From: Gordonia sediminis
Lineage (GTDB): Bacteria > Actinomycetota > Actinomycetes > Mycobacteriales > Mycobacteriaceae
Length of the DNA stretch: 64,000 bases
Assembly: GCA_004193205.1 (NCBI GenBank)
Contig: RZUM01000003.1
Span: 372,001 to 436,000 of the forward strand
Reading direction: 5' to 3'
A program made the position numbers and the translations under genes. Positions within the stretch are counted from its first letter, which is position 1; each line of letters opens with the position of its first letter. Below, in pieces: positions 46,063 through 53,479 of the stretch. Below the pieces are notes generated by a model. It made no database searches. It saw only the letters and a list, made by a program, of their open reading frames with translations, and was not told the DNA's origin.

Positions 46063-46091
46063 GTGTACCACCCTGTAGTGAAGTGGTACAC
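46063..46091. promoter_or_regulatory. Operator dyad upstream of the PIN module
   Basis: Arms GTGTACCAC (46063-46071) and GTGGTACAC (46083-46091) are separated by 11 bp. A likely autoregulatory site of the antitoxin-toxin complex. Confidence 0.65.
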
Positions 46092-46112
46092 CGAGTTGAT
46101 CGGCTACGGCTG

Positions 46113-46184
46113 GGAATATGCAGGAATCGAATATGCAGTGTTACCAGTAAACCACTGCATATTGCATTGCGCTGCAACACTATT
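46113..46184. repeat. 72-nt dispersed repeat, copy 2, with a perfect 11-bp hairpin
   Basis: Contains AATATGCAGTG (46130-46140), a 12-nt loop, and its exact complement CACTGCATATT (46153-46163). It is preceded by a direct repeat of GAATATGCAG. It lies between two TA modules. Confidence 0.8.
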
Positions 46185-46278
46185 CGCCTGCGTCATTTGT
46201 TGTAGTACATGCCGAGTGTCATTCTCGGCGGCGGCCCCCTACCTACCGTTCGCAGATCCCAGTGCCACCATCCCATCC

Positions 46279-46710
46279 TCAGGCTCCAGCGTCCGGATGT
46301 GTCACCGAACGCAGCTCCAGTTGGGGTATGCCAATAAAATCGTTGGGGTTGCAGGTGTACAGCGGAATACCGTTCGCGATGGCACTGGCCGCGATTAGTG
46401 CGTCATATGCTCGCGCACTTGGCTTTCGCCCCGACGAGCGCAATGCCGCCGCGACGCCGCCAAAAGCTCGCGCACTCTCGGCAGTGAATGCAAGGACCTC
46501 GAAGTCCGCTTCCGCCTGCTGTACGTGCTGTTGCCTGGCACTTCTCTCGTGGTCGGTTCGCGCCACGTGTGGGCCAGCCGAAAGCTCCGCAAGGGTGATC
46601 GCGCTAATCACCGACTCCTCGGGCAGCTCGTCAGGATCGGCCAGCCTGCCGAGCAGAATCACGGTTGAGGTGTCAAGCATCCCCCGCGTCGACGCGACCG
46701 GTCCTGTCAT
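46279..46710 (-). CDS. VapC-type PIN toxin
   Basis: A 143-residue protein: GMLDTSTVILLGRLADPDEL, SAITLAELSAGPHVA, ARAYDALIAASAIANGIPLY and TCNPNDFIGIPQLEL give the four acidic PIN positions. 4-nt ATGA overlap with the antitoxin. A fragment of a close paralogue of this module lies at 50222-50372. Confidence 0.88.
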   Translation of the reverse strand: MTGPVASTRGMLDTSTVILLGRLADPDELPEESVISAITLAELSAGPHVARTDHERSARQQHVQQAEADFEVLAFTAESARAFGGVAAALRSSGRKPSARAYDALIAASAIANGIPLYTCNPNDFIGIPQLELRSVTHPDAGA

Positions 46711-46946
46711 AGGGACGAATCCAACACGCTGTCGATGTCAGACCGCAGGACGTCCGGGTCGATCTGCGGAAGATGGGCGCGCCGACGAATCAACTCTGCC
46801 GGGCTCACACTCCTCCTGGGCAAAGGCCGAAGTTCGGCCACAGGCTCGCCGTCGCGGGTGACCACGATCCGCTCACCACGCTCGACTCGGCGTAACACCT
46901 CACCCCCGTTGTTACGCAGATCCCTCACACTCACCACGTCGGTCAT
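46707..46946 (-). CDS. Phd/VapB-type antitoxin
   Basis: A 79-residue protein: VSVRDLRNNGGEVLRRVERG, ERIVVTRDGEPVAELRPLPR is the Phd DNA-binding fold. LPQIDPDVLRSDIDSVLDSS is the toxin-binding tail. A perfect 20-bp palindrome lies 7 bp upstream. Confidence 0.88.
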   Translation of the reverse strand: MTDVVSVRDLRNNGGEVLRRVERGERIVVTRDGEPVAELRPLPRRSVSPAELIRRRAHLPQIDPDVLRSDIDSVLDSSL

Positions 46947-46953
46947 GCACCCA

Positions 46954-46973
46954 GTGTATCACCGGTGATACAC
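46954..46973. promoter_or_regulatory. Perfect 20-bp operator palindrome of the vapBC-like module
   Basis: GTGTATCACCGGTGATACAC is completely self-complementary and lies just before the antitoxin ATG (minus strand). Strong autoregulatory operator candidate. Confidence 0.78.
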
Positions 46974-46998
46974 AAGCGGGTGGTCAACGTTCGGTGGT

Positions 46999-47024
46999 CG
47001 AATATGCAGCAATCGCATATGCAT
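46999..47024. repeat. Partial copy of the dispersed repeat
   Basis: CGAATATGCAGCAATCGCAT and following bases match the first third of the 72-nt repeat. The rest is lost or absent. It sits between the VapBC-like module and the nucleotidyltransferase gene. Confidence 0.55.
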
Positions 47025-47114
47025 ATTTGCGAGATGATCCGCAGCATCGAAACTCATTCGCCTTCGACATCCGCCCTGCGATGACTACGGCGTCGCACTC
47101 ACGCTGCGACGCCA

Positions 47115-47642
47115 TCAGAACCTCCCCGATGCGGGGCGCAACTGGGCGCTGAACCAGGACCGCGTACCCGCAACAGTGAGGCCCTGCTTCGCCACGTCAC
47201 GAAGCAGAGGTTCACCGGCGGCGGCCGCGGCGCGAAAATCGTCCGCAGCGTACTCAACTATGCGGCCGTCATTGCCGGTCCACGCTGTAATCCGCCGAGC
47301 GACCTCAGTCACCCGCTGCGCCCACAAATCGTCGCCCTCGTGGCCCGAATCGCTCGCACGCACCACGATCAGGTCAATGTCGCTGTCGAGCCGCATATGC
47401 CCCGTCGCGGCAGACCCGAACACCGCGGCGTACCGCAACGTCTCACCCCACTCTTGGAGGTGTTCTTCGAGGCGCTTCAGAAAATCGGAGTTCAGACGCG
47501 CCAACGCCATGATCGGCTCAGCAGCGAGGTGTTTGGTGTTGAGGCGATAGGTGCTGGTCCGACCCACCCGGTCGTGCAGCACCACACCCTGCGCGGCGAG
47601 TCGGTTCCGGACGAGGGCGTCGCGGGTTTCCGGACAAGTCAC
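47115..47642 (-). CDS. Winged-HTH nucleotidyltransferase, probably 5'-truncated
   Basis: About 175 residues. The N-terminal part (LAAQGVVLHDRVGRTSTYRL) is the end of a winged helix. The catalytic domain has RYAAVFGSAATGHMRLDSDI with DIDL (GS...DxD) and GRIVEYAADDFRAA. Family members start about 30 residues earlier. Here the first 15 codons overlap antisense to a PucR-type regulator fragment, so the gene's 5' end was lost at a junction near 47605. It may be inactive or use an internal start. Confidence 0.7.
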   Translation of the reverse strand: MTCPETRDALVRNRLAAQGVVLHDRVGRTSTYRLNTKHLAAEPIMALARLNSDFLKRLEEHLQEWGETLRYAAVFGSAATGHMRLDSDIDLIVVRASDSGHEGDDLWAQRVTEVARRITAWTGNDGRIVEYAADDFRAAAAAGEPLLRDVAKQGLTVAGTRSWFSAQLRPASGRF

Positions 47643-48027
47643 CAGGAGGCGTTGCGCGCCTATCGGATCGCGGTCGAGGGCGGTAGCTCGGCGGTCACCC
47701 TGTACCGCGACGTCGAGCTGGTCAGCTGCCTGGCCGCCGACATGGATGCCGCTGGCGCGCTTTGTTCACCGTGAACTCGGCGACTTGGCGGTGCGTGACG
47801 CGGCGGCCGAGCGTCTCCGCGAGACCGCCCTCGTCTATCTGGAGCAGGGCAGCATGGCCAAGGCGGCCGAGGCGCTCAGCGTGCACAAGAACACGGTGCT
47901 GTACAGGGTGCAACAGGTGGAGGAGCTGCTGCCACATCCGCTCGACGAGCGGAAAATGATGCTGGAGGTCGCTCTCCGCGCAGTGGCTGTCCTCGGCGCC
48001 CGTGCCCTCGGCGAACGGTCCGACTAG
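47605..48027 (+). pseudogene. PucR-family regulator, C-terminal fragment with a frameshift
   Basis: GVAGFRTSHQEALRAYRIAV and LYRDVELVSCLAADMDAA (to about 47750) continue after a frameshift as RFVHRELGDLAVRDAAAERL, then LYLEQ-type helix EQGSMAKAAEALSVHKNTVL and YRVQQVEELL, which is the PucR_HTH_30 DNA-binding domain. The N-terminal sensory part is missing. Debris of a purine/carbohydrate-type regulator. Confidence 0.78.
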
Positions 48028-48459
48028 GTCTCCGCTAATTCTCCGCAAGGTGGATCGGGTGTAGGTGGACGGTGCGGCGCACCCGCCAGTCGTCCCTTAA
48101 GCCACGGCAGTGCAGCGCTGAGCGCAGGCGCCGGTACCACCGGTAATGTTGCAGCAGATGCAGGCGGGCCAACCTCCCGCTCTGTCGGATGACAAGCTAC
48201 TTGAGACTTTGACACCCTAGATGAGACTCAGTGACACGAACATGAGACTCGATCCCCGGCCGCCTACGAAAACCGAGCACGACCTCCAGATTGGTTGTCA
48301 CTAAGGAGCAATCGCGAAACACCGTGATCGGATGTCTCAGAAATAATGACACCATCCGAGAGGTCGTCGATCGCCGCAGGTCAGTCACTCCCGGATATCT
48401 GTCATTGGTCCAAGTACGTTGTCATCCAACACCGATGGGTAGGTTGTGGAGCCTGCACA
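48028..48459. other. Gene-poor region with a second IS-end-like array
   Basis: About 430 bases without a convincing gene. It holds the TGAGACT array at 48202-48249. Confidence 0.5.
48202..48249. mobile_element. Orphan IS-end-like array of three TGAGACT repeats
   Basis: TGAGACT (48202), TTGACAC (48209), TGAGACT (48222), AGTGACA (48230) and TGAGACT (48243), with the same spacing as the TGGGAG array at 44893. Probably the terminus of a lost insertion sequence of the IS21/IS481 type. Confidence 0.55.
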
Positions 48460-48771
48460 CTACAACTCCAGAACCACGCGGAGCGCAGCGTCGACGCGCC
48501 TCAACTCTTCATGGGTCAGGTAGCCCGCACTCTCTCCGAGTCGCCTTGGATCAACAGCCGCAACCTGCTCAGCCAGGACCCGCGTTATCCGACCCCCGAC
48601 CTCTATTTCAGGCCTGAATGTTGCCGCCCGCGCTGACGTTGATGTCGGCGCGACCAGCCAGGTCGACAGCGGCAACTGGTCGGATTGCACTACCACCGCG
48701 TACCGCGCGCCCGACTGTTCGTGGCCGCGGCCATCTTTCGGAGCGCGAAGTCGGTACACCTCACCTCGCAC
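48460..48771 (-). CDS. MazF-type toxin
   Basis: A 103-residue protein: MRGEVYRLRAPKDGRGHEQS, ARYAVVVQSDQLPLSTWLVA, TRVLAEQVAAVDPRRLGESA and LRRVDAALRVVLEL follow the MazF pattern (RGEVY, R.AVVVQ, EQV.A.D). Overlaps its antitoxin gene by 11 nt. Confidence 0.88.
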   Translation of the reverse strand: MRGEVYRLRAPKDGRGHEQSGARYAVVVQSDQLPLSTWLVAPTSTSARAATFRPEIEVGGRITRVLAEQVAAVDPRRLGESAGYLTHEELRRVDAALRVVLEL

Positions 48772-48994
48772 GTAGCGCCTCCATGTCCCGAAGCACCTGT
48801 GCGGCCTCAGCTCGATCGATCGGGTCTCCGGCCAAAGCCTCCGCTTCTTCGCGGAGCGACTTGGCGGCCTTGCGTCTTGCAGCGTCGATGAGCGCAGCGC
48901 GGACCGCAGCAGATACGGGGGTACCGTCTTCAGTCAGGATCAACAGCGCCCGAGAAGTGTCCTCGTCAGGTCGAAACGTGATCGTGTCAGCCAT
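48761..48994 (-). CDS. Antitoxin of the MazF-type module
   Basis: A 77-residue protein from ATG (MADTITFRPDEDTSRALLIL). TEDGTPVSAAVRAALIDAAR suggests an RHH-like DNA-binding part. The acidic tail (EEAEALAGDPIDRAEAAQVL) would wrap the toxin. Confidence 0.82.
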   Translation of the reverse strand: MADTITFRPDEDTSRALLILTEDGTPVSAAVRAALIDAARRKAAKSLREEAEALAGDPIDRAEAAQVLRDMEALRAR

Positions 48995-49001
48995 CGTCCA
49001 A

Positions 49002-49012
49002 TTGTAGTACAA
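49002..49012. promoter_or_regulatory. Short dyad upstream of the MazF module
   Basis: TTGTAGTACAA, a near-perfect palindrome 7 bp before the antitoxin start, with a possible overlapping promoter element. Autoregulation is inferred from position. Confidence 0.45.
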
Positions 49013-49034
49013 ATCGTAAGACAAAGCGGTGGGC

Positions 49035-49151
49035 TCATTGATCCCTTGGGGATAGGGTTGAATCGAAAAGGTCATCCTGGACGATGACGGCCGGCCGCGG
49101 CTTGGACGCATACACGCCATCCGCAACAGTCCAGATTTCGCCGCGAATCAC
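49035..49151 (-). pseudogene. Truncated MazF toxin of MazEF copy A
   Basis: A GTG overlapping the antitoxin stop (GTGA) begins 38 codons identical or nearly so to the start of the toxin at 49530-49862 (MIRGEIWTVADGVYASKPRP, AVIVQDDLFDSTLS). The frame then runs into unrelated sequence (PRDQ, stop). About two thirds of the toxin are deleted, so it is inactive. Confidence 0.85.
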
Positions 49152-49357
49152 TCCTCGTCGTCCCAAGGCACGGCGACAGCATCGACGAAATCTTGCTCTT
49201 CACCAGCGGCGTCAGCCTGTGCGACGAGAACCGACTGCGTGTGGGCTTGCGCGGCAAACTCGGGCGTGCGCACGTCAGGAACCCAGACCTGCAACGGTCG
49301 CAAACCGCGCTCACGCATCCGGCGCCGGTACTCACCGACCCTGTCCCTCACTGCCAT
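49148..49357 (-). CDS. MazE-type antitoxin of copy A, intact
   Basis: A 69-residue protein (MAVRDRVGEYRRRMRERGLR, PLQVWVPDVRTPEFAAQAHT, then an acidic end DAVAVPWDDEE). It resembles the MazE6/MazE9-type antitoxins of mycobacteria. It lies 8 bp from a perfect operator palindrome. Its own toxin is truncated, but the orphan paralogous toxin 170 bp away could be its target. Confidence 0.83.
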   Translation of the reverse strand: MAVRDRVGEYRRRMRERGLRPLQVWVPDVRTPEFAAQAHTQSVLVAQADAAGEEQDFVDAVAVPWDDEE

Positions 49358-49365
49358 GCCTAAAT

Positions 49366-49377
49366 GTTACATGTAAC
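49366..49377. promoter_or_regulatory. Operator GTTACATGTAAC of MazEF copy A
   Basis: Perfect 12-bp palindrome 8 bp upstream of the antitoxin start. The same palindrome with matching flanks (continuing CG.TCCGG) occurs at 49974-49985. Confidence 0.75.
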
Positions 49378-49410
49378 GTTCCGGCGCGGCCAGGATACGC
49401 GCCCCGGTTC

Positions 49411-49482
49411 CGAATATGCCGCGATCGGATATGCAGGACTACCGGTCAATCCCTTCATATTCCATTGCACCGCAACAGAACT
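49411..49482. repeat. 72-nt dispersed repeat, copy 3
   Basis: Begins CGAATATGCCGCGATCGGAT and aligns without gaps with the copies at 45333 and 46113. The hairpin is partly eroded. It lies between MazEF copies A and B. Confidence 0.7.
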
Positions 49483-49529
49483 CAAGCGCCCCACCCCCAA
49501 CCCACCGCTATACGACACTGCGCATCACA

Positions 49530-49862
49530 TCATCGCGCAAGTCCCAGAAACGCCATCAACGAGCGTTCGACTTCAACGAGCTGCTCGGATGTCAGACGGC
49601 CGACACGCGTCAGCACATTCGACCGCCGTACCGCGGTGAGCTTGTCGACCATCACGTCACTGTCCCGCTCGAGACCTGAGATCGCGTCCTGGTGGCCTGG
49701 GATACGAATCCGCAACAAGGGCGCATCGATGAGCTGGCTCGTCATCGGCGCAACCACCACCGACAGAGTTGAATCGAACAGATCGTCCTGAACTATCACG
49801 GCAGGCCGCGGCTTCGATGCGTACACACCACCCGCCACAGTCCAGATCTCACCGCGAATCAC
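49530..49862 (-). CDS. Orphan MazF-type toxin of copy B, intact
   Basis: A 110-residue protein from GTG: MIRGEIWTVAGGVYASKPRP, AVIVQDDLFDSTLSVVVAPM, SDVMVDKLTAVRRSNVLTRV and ERSLMAFLGLAR form a complete MazF with the conserved VDK...V segment. The cognate antitoxin gene upstream is reduced to fragments. Its expression would be tolerated only if neutralised in trans, most simply by the copy A antitoxin. Confidence 0.88.
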   Translation of the reverse strand: MIRGEIWTVAGGVYASKPRPAVIVQDDLFDSTLSVVVAPMTSQLIDAPLLRIRIPGHQDAISGLERDSDVMVDKLTAVRRSNVLTRVGRLTSEQLVEVERSLMAFLGLAR

Positions 49863-49973
49863 GTCACGTCATCCCAGGGCACCGCAACGGGCTACCCGGC
49901 GCTCCGGTACCTACCGGGACGGGACTCCCACCCGCTAGTCCAGTCCAACTTTCAGGACGCAACATGTGCACAT
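49863..49973 (-). pseudogene. Antitoxin remnant of MazEF copy B
   Basis: Between toxin B and its operator only the two ends of an antitoxin gene remain. GTCATCCCAGGGCACCG matches the 3' end of antitoxin A (49157-49173), and GGCGCTCCGGTACCTACCG matches its 5' part (about 49320-49340). Roughly 110-130 bp of the middle are missing, so no functional MazE can be made. Confidence 0.75.
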
Positions 49974-49985
49974 GTTACATGTAAC
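49974..49985. promoter_or_regulatory. Operator GTTACATGTAAC of MazEF copy B
   Basis: Identical to the palindrome at 49366-49377, with conserved flanking bases. It is retained although the antitoxin gene it controlled is deleted, so antitoxin A could still repress toxin B in trans. Confidence 0.72.
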
Positions 49986-50406
49986 GCTCCGGACTGGCCA
50001 GGGGTCGCAGCCCCGAGATGTGTCCACCGCGTATTCCGCTGTGCTGCAAACAAGTTCATCTCCCCCGGTGGCGGAGCGACTTTGGAGCGTCCGGGCAGAC
50101 AGGATTGGCGAGATCGCTATCAACGTCATGGAACCTTCACCTCACACCGATCTCACACCGCAGGCCTGGCGCGCTACCAATGCGGCGGTCAAGCGTGACG
50201 AGGGGGGCATTTGCCAGTTCGGCGACTGGGATCGGCCAGTCTGCCGAGCAGAATCACGGTTGAGGTATCAAGCATCCCCCGCGTCGTACCGACCGGCCCT
50301 GTCAGAGGGACGGGTCCAACACGCTGTCGATGTCAGACCGCCGGACGTCCGGGTCAATCTGCGGAAGATGATCGAATATGCGGCGATGAAATCTTGGTCG
50401 TCAGCC
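49986..50406. other. Degenerate region holding TA debris
   Basis: Contains the VapBC remnant at 50222-50372 and a short repeat-like motif at 50373. No intact gene recognised. Confidence 0.5.
50222..50372 (-). pseudogene. VapBC remnant, paralogue of the 46.3-46.9 kb module
   Basis: About 150 bp closely match 46630-46780, covering the 5' end of vapC and the 3' end of vapB, including AGAATCACGGTTGAGGT and AACACGCTGTCGATGTCAGA. Both genes are otherwise deleted. A duplicated module has decayed. Confidence 0.85.
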
Positions 50407-50433
50407 ATGCCACAAGGTGCTACCGTGTGGCAT
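50407..50433. promoter_or_regulatory. Operator dyad abutting the Phd-type antitoxin start
   Basis: Arms ATGCCACA (50407-50414) and TGTGGCAT (50426-50433). The second arm ends exactly at the ATG. Autoregulation is likely. Confidence 0.65.
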
Positions 50434-50700
50434 ATGGGTAGTCCGCGGGAAGTCAGCCAACGCGACCTCCGTATGCGCTCCAAAGAGATCATGGACGCGG
50501 TAGAGGGTGGCGATTCCTTTGCGGTTACCCGCGACGGACACCAGATCGGAGAGCTCATCCCCCTACGTCGACGACGCACCTTTGTTTCGCGCGCAGAGTT
50601 TGCCCGCGGCTCGATGCTGGCTCCAAAGATTGACGTAGCGACGTTTCGGGATGATCAGGACCGCGTGTACGACGGAACCTTGAGCGACCCTTATGCCTGA
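50434..50700 (+). CDS. Phd/VapB-type antitoxin
   Basis: An 88-residue protein: REVSQRDLRMRSKEIMDAVE, GGDSFAVTRDGHQIGELIPL is the Phd fold. The tail (KIDVATFRDDQDRVYDGTLS) binds the toxin. 8-nt overlap with the PIN gene. Confidence 0.87.
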   Translation: MGSPREVSQRDLRMRSKEIMDAVEGGDSFAVTRDGHQIGELIPLRRRRTFVSRAEFARGSMLAPKIDVATFRDDQDRVYDGTLSDPYA

Positions 50701-51127
50701 TGAAATGCGGCGCGGGTTGCTCGACACAAACATCTTGATTCTTCGCCACGCAATCGACCCTGAGGAACTGCCCGACGAGATGGCAATCAGTGCCATCACG
50801 CTCGCTGAACTCTCCGCTGGCGTCCACCTGGTAAGAGGCGACGACGCACGGGCGGCCGACGAACGCGCACGGCGCACTGATGTCCTCCAGCGCGTCGAGA
50901 ACGAGTTCGACCCCTTACCTTTCGACACCGACGCCGCTCGCGCGTTCGGGCGCATCTGCGCCGCGGTCCAGGCCCGGGGTCGGACGCCCAGGCGCCGGGT
51001 AGCCGACCTCATGATCGCATCTATTTCGACCGCTGCCATGCTGCCGCTGTACACGACCAACCCTGACGACTTCGACGGCTTGGGCGGAATCGTCCGCGTC
51101 ATCCCGGTGAATCGCCCCTCGGCCTGA
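50693..51127 (+). CDS. VapC-type PIN toxin
   Basis: A 144-residue protein: GLLDTNILILRHAIDPEELP, SAITLAELSAGVHLV, RRRVADLMIASISTAAMLPL and TTNPDDFDGLGGIVRV supply the acidic PIN positions. It appears intact. It is the last module of the TA island. Confidence 0.9.
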   Translation: MPDEMRRGLLDTNILILRHAIDPEELPDEMAISAITLAELSAGVHLVRGDDARAADERARRTDVLQRVENEFDPLPFDTDAARAFGRICAAVQARGRTPRRRVADLMIASISTAAMLPLYTTNPDDFDGLGGIVRVIPVNRPSA

Positions 51128-51427
51128 TCTGAGCGTCCAATGCTCCAATCGACACGGATTATCACGAGATGTAACACGCGAGAAAGAGCCTGTTCGACCA
51201 ATTGAAATATGCGGAGTGACGCTGAAGTCGGGAATATTCAAGCCTGGTCGCTATGACCGAGGAAAGACGCTGGAGTCAGTCGGCACGCCCCAAATGGCTT
51301 CGATGAGGTCGTCGACGGTATCGACCGGGTCGGCGTAGCCCTCGCCGGACAGACGGGGCCGCGCGGCCTGGTGGGATCGCGGCGGTTTGGATTCCCACCC
51401 CACGCGTCGTGGCCTACGCTTTCGTTC

Positions 51428-51784
51428 ATGACCGTCGCAGTCAGCGCGGATCCGTCCGCCCATCGCTACCAGATCACCACCGAAGGTCAGCTTGCCGGGT
51501 TCACGTCCTACCGCGACCGCGAGGTCGGAGGATCACCTGAGCGGATCTTCTTCCACACCGAAGTCGCCCCGGAATTCGGTGGCCAGGGCTTGGCCACCAC
51601 CCTCATCGAACACGCCCTCGACGACACCCGCGCGCAGGGCCGTACCATCATCGGGGTTTGTCCGCTGGTAGCCGCATTCCTGAAGAAGCATCCCGACTAT
51701 GCCGCCGCATCGCACCCGGTCACCCCCGATGTGCTCGCCTGGCTCGATACCGAGCTCGCACACCAGAAACCCTCTGATAGCTGA
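51428..51784 (+). CDS. GNAT-type N-acetyltransferase (YjdJ/NATD1 type)
   Basis: A 118-residue protein from ATG. RYQITTEGQLAGFTSYRDRE, FFHTEVAPEFGGQGLATTLI (acetyl-CoA-binding GGQGLA) and GVCPLVAAFLKKHPDYA match the small Gcn5-related family DUF/NATD1. Substrate unknown. Confidence 0.88.
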   Translation: MTVAVSADPSAHRYQITTEGQLAGFTSYRDREVGGSPERIFFHTEVAPEFGGQGLATTLIEHALDDTRAQGRTIIGVCPLVAAFLKKHPDYAAASHPVTPDVLAWLDTELAHQKPSDS

Positions 51785-51889
51785 GGATTCGATCAGCACT
51801 GTGCAGAATCGACTCCACAAAAATCCTGATCGTCGCGATCGGCGTCCGAGTCCACGATCACAGCCGAAGAGCTCTGAGAAGCGCGATCC

Positions 51890-52354
51890 TCAGTAGGCGT
51901 TCTTGATGACGAAGTACGACCCGCGAATCGTGCCGGCGAGCTTCGACTTCTGTCGCGCGAACTTGAAGGTCGACGCGAGCTCGTCCGGAATCTCCATCCC
52001 GTCGGACAGCTTGAAGCCGACAGCACGCTTCCCGCCATCGTCGAGCGTGTACATAACATTGATCGACAGGCCATTCTCGTAGAAGACATAGGCCATCCGG
52101 ATGCCGTCGACCTCGAACTCGGTCGCCTCGAGGGGCGGCGAGCCCATGACGAGGTCGCGCTCCTCCTTCAGAATCCGGTGCACCCAGGCGATGGTGGCAG
52201 CCGCGTCGTCGGCCGGCTCGACTGTGAACACGTGGTCGTACTTGTTCTTGAAGTAGCGCGCCTCGTTGGCCCGCAGCCCGGCCAGCGCCTGGGCGACCGG
52301 CGAGGATTCGAGACCGACGGTCGAGACGTCGGCGAAATCTACGACATACGTCAT
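51890..52354 (-). CDS. Hypothetical protein, unrecognised family
   Basis: A 154-residue protein with AAAGGCAAG before ATG. MTYVVDFADVSTVGLESSPV, RYFKNKYDHVFTVEPADDAA, VDGIRMAYVFYENGLSINVM and FKFARQKSKLAGTIRGSYFV suggest an alpha/beta protein without membrane segments. No family assigned. Confidence 0.6.
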   Translation of the reverse strand: MTYVVDFADVSTVGLESSPVAQALAGLRANEARYFKNKYDHVFTVEPADDAAATIAWVHRILKEERDLVMGSPPLEATEFEVDGIRMAYVFYENGLSINVMYTLDDGGKRAVGFKLSDGMEIPDELASTFKFARQKSKLAGTIRGSYFVIKNAY

Positions 52355-52467
52355 GATCTTGCCTTTCTACCGGTGAGTGTTGCTCGAGTTCGTCGAGTTG
52401 AGACTTGAGAGTAATCGCCGGGACGGATCGACATTTGCGGATGCGCACGACGGATCAGATTGGGTGG

Positions 52468-52730
52468 TCATGGCAATTCTCCTCGTGTGTACATCGGTGG
52501 AGACTCGAGCCGGGTCACGAGTTCCCCTGCCAGGCGCCGGAAGTCTGAAATGCCGGCGGCGGTAGCTGAGGGGTCGGGAGTACTCCAGTGCACCTGGACG
52601 GTCGCGCCGTGGTCGCGTGGGACTTCACGGACCTTGTCGCACAGAGTGATCACCATGTCGAACTGTTGGCCGGCGAGCGCCTCCAACGAGCGCGGGCGTC
52701 GCGATTCCATGGCAATCCCGGAGTCCAGAT
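52468..52730 (-). pseudogene. Arsenate reductase (LMW-phosphatase type) C-terminal fragment
   Basis: RRPRSLEALAGQQFDMVITL, CDKVREVPRDHGATVQVHWS and TPDPSATAAGISDFRRLAGE match the C-terminal half of ArsC/LMW phosphatase-like proteins (VITLCD...HWSxPDP). The phosphate-binding CxxxxxR loop at the N-terminus is missing. Non-functional fragment. Confidence 0.78.
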
Positions 52731-52900
52731 CCAGGACACGCACAGCAAGAAGGCCTACCCCAGCCCGGAGAAGCCCCAGGACTCGCTCGTCGACCCCATC
52801 GTCGGTCTCTTCTCGCACGGAACACCAAGCCCATGAGGCTCGCAACGACATCGGCGGCCGCCGCGGAACGCAGGGACGTCTTCAATGGTGAGATATACCA

Positions 52901-53380
52901 GTGAACAGCGAAACTCCGTCCAAACCACCCTGGCTGCCACCACGCTGGTTCGTCCGAACAGCCTGGGTGACGCACCGTGGCCTCTACCGCTTCAGCGGAG
53001 GCCGCTTGGGCTTGCGGCGCCCGCGCCCGGACCGTTGGGGGATGATGTCGCTGACCTGCACCGGTCGTCGCACGGGACGGCGCCGGACGGTGATACTCGC
53101 CTATTTCGAGGACGGCCCCAACATCATCACGATGGCGATGAACGGCTGGGCGGCGCCCGAACCGGCGTGGTGGCTCAACTTGCAGGCGAACCCGGAAGCC
53201 GTGGTGCAGCTACCCGATCGCCAGGTCTCCGTACGCGCGCGCTCCGCCAAAGGCGATGAGCGCGAACGCCTGTGGGGACTGTGGCGCGAGGTCGGCGATT
53301 CTGTTGACGAGTACGCGAAGCGCCGGCCGGAGGAGACGGCGGTCGTCGTGCTCGAGCCGGTCACAGATCCAGCTCGCTAG
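52901..53380 (+). CDS. Deazaflavin (F420)-dependent nitroreductase family protein (Ddn type)
   Basis: A 159-residue protein from GTG. MMSLTCTGRRTGRRRTVILA, GPNIITMAMNGWAAPEPAWW, LNLQANPEAVVQL are signature stretches of the Ddn/DUF385 split beta-barrel family that binds F420. Role in quinone reduction or xenobiotic reduction inferred from family. Confidence 0.87.
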   Translation: MNSETPSKPPWLPPRWFVRTAWVTHRGLYRFSGGRLGLRRPRPDRWGMMSLTCTGRRTGRRRTVILAYFEDGPNIITMAMNGWAAPEPAWWLNLQANPEAVVQLPDRQVSVRARSAKGDERERLWGLWREVGDSVDEYAKRRPEETAVVVLEPVTDPAR

Positions 53381-53449
53381 AAGCGAACACCGGCCGACCC
53401 CGCCTGGGGCGAGACTGTCGCACTGCGCACTCTCACTAAGGCTTGAGTA

Positions 53450-53479
53450 ACGACTCTAGAGTGTCTACTCTAGAGTCGT
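53450..53479. promoter_or_regulatory. TetR operator: 30-bp palindrome overlapping the start codon
   Basis: Arms ACGACTCTAGAGT and its exact complement with a 4-bp spacer (GTCT). The right arm runs into the GTG start of the tetR gene at 53478. Strong autorepression site. Confidence 0.82.

Noticed and set aside
45333-49482. Repeats between TA modules as integron attC sites
   Set aside because: No convincing RYYYAAC/GTTRRRY core pair and no integrase in the window; kept only as an unnamed repeat.
51251-51463. Minus-strand frame ending in DTVDDLIEAIWGVPTDSS
   Set aside because: The end looks protein-like, but the rest overlaps the GNAT start and no family is recognised.
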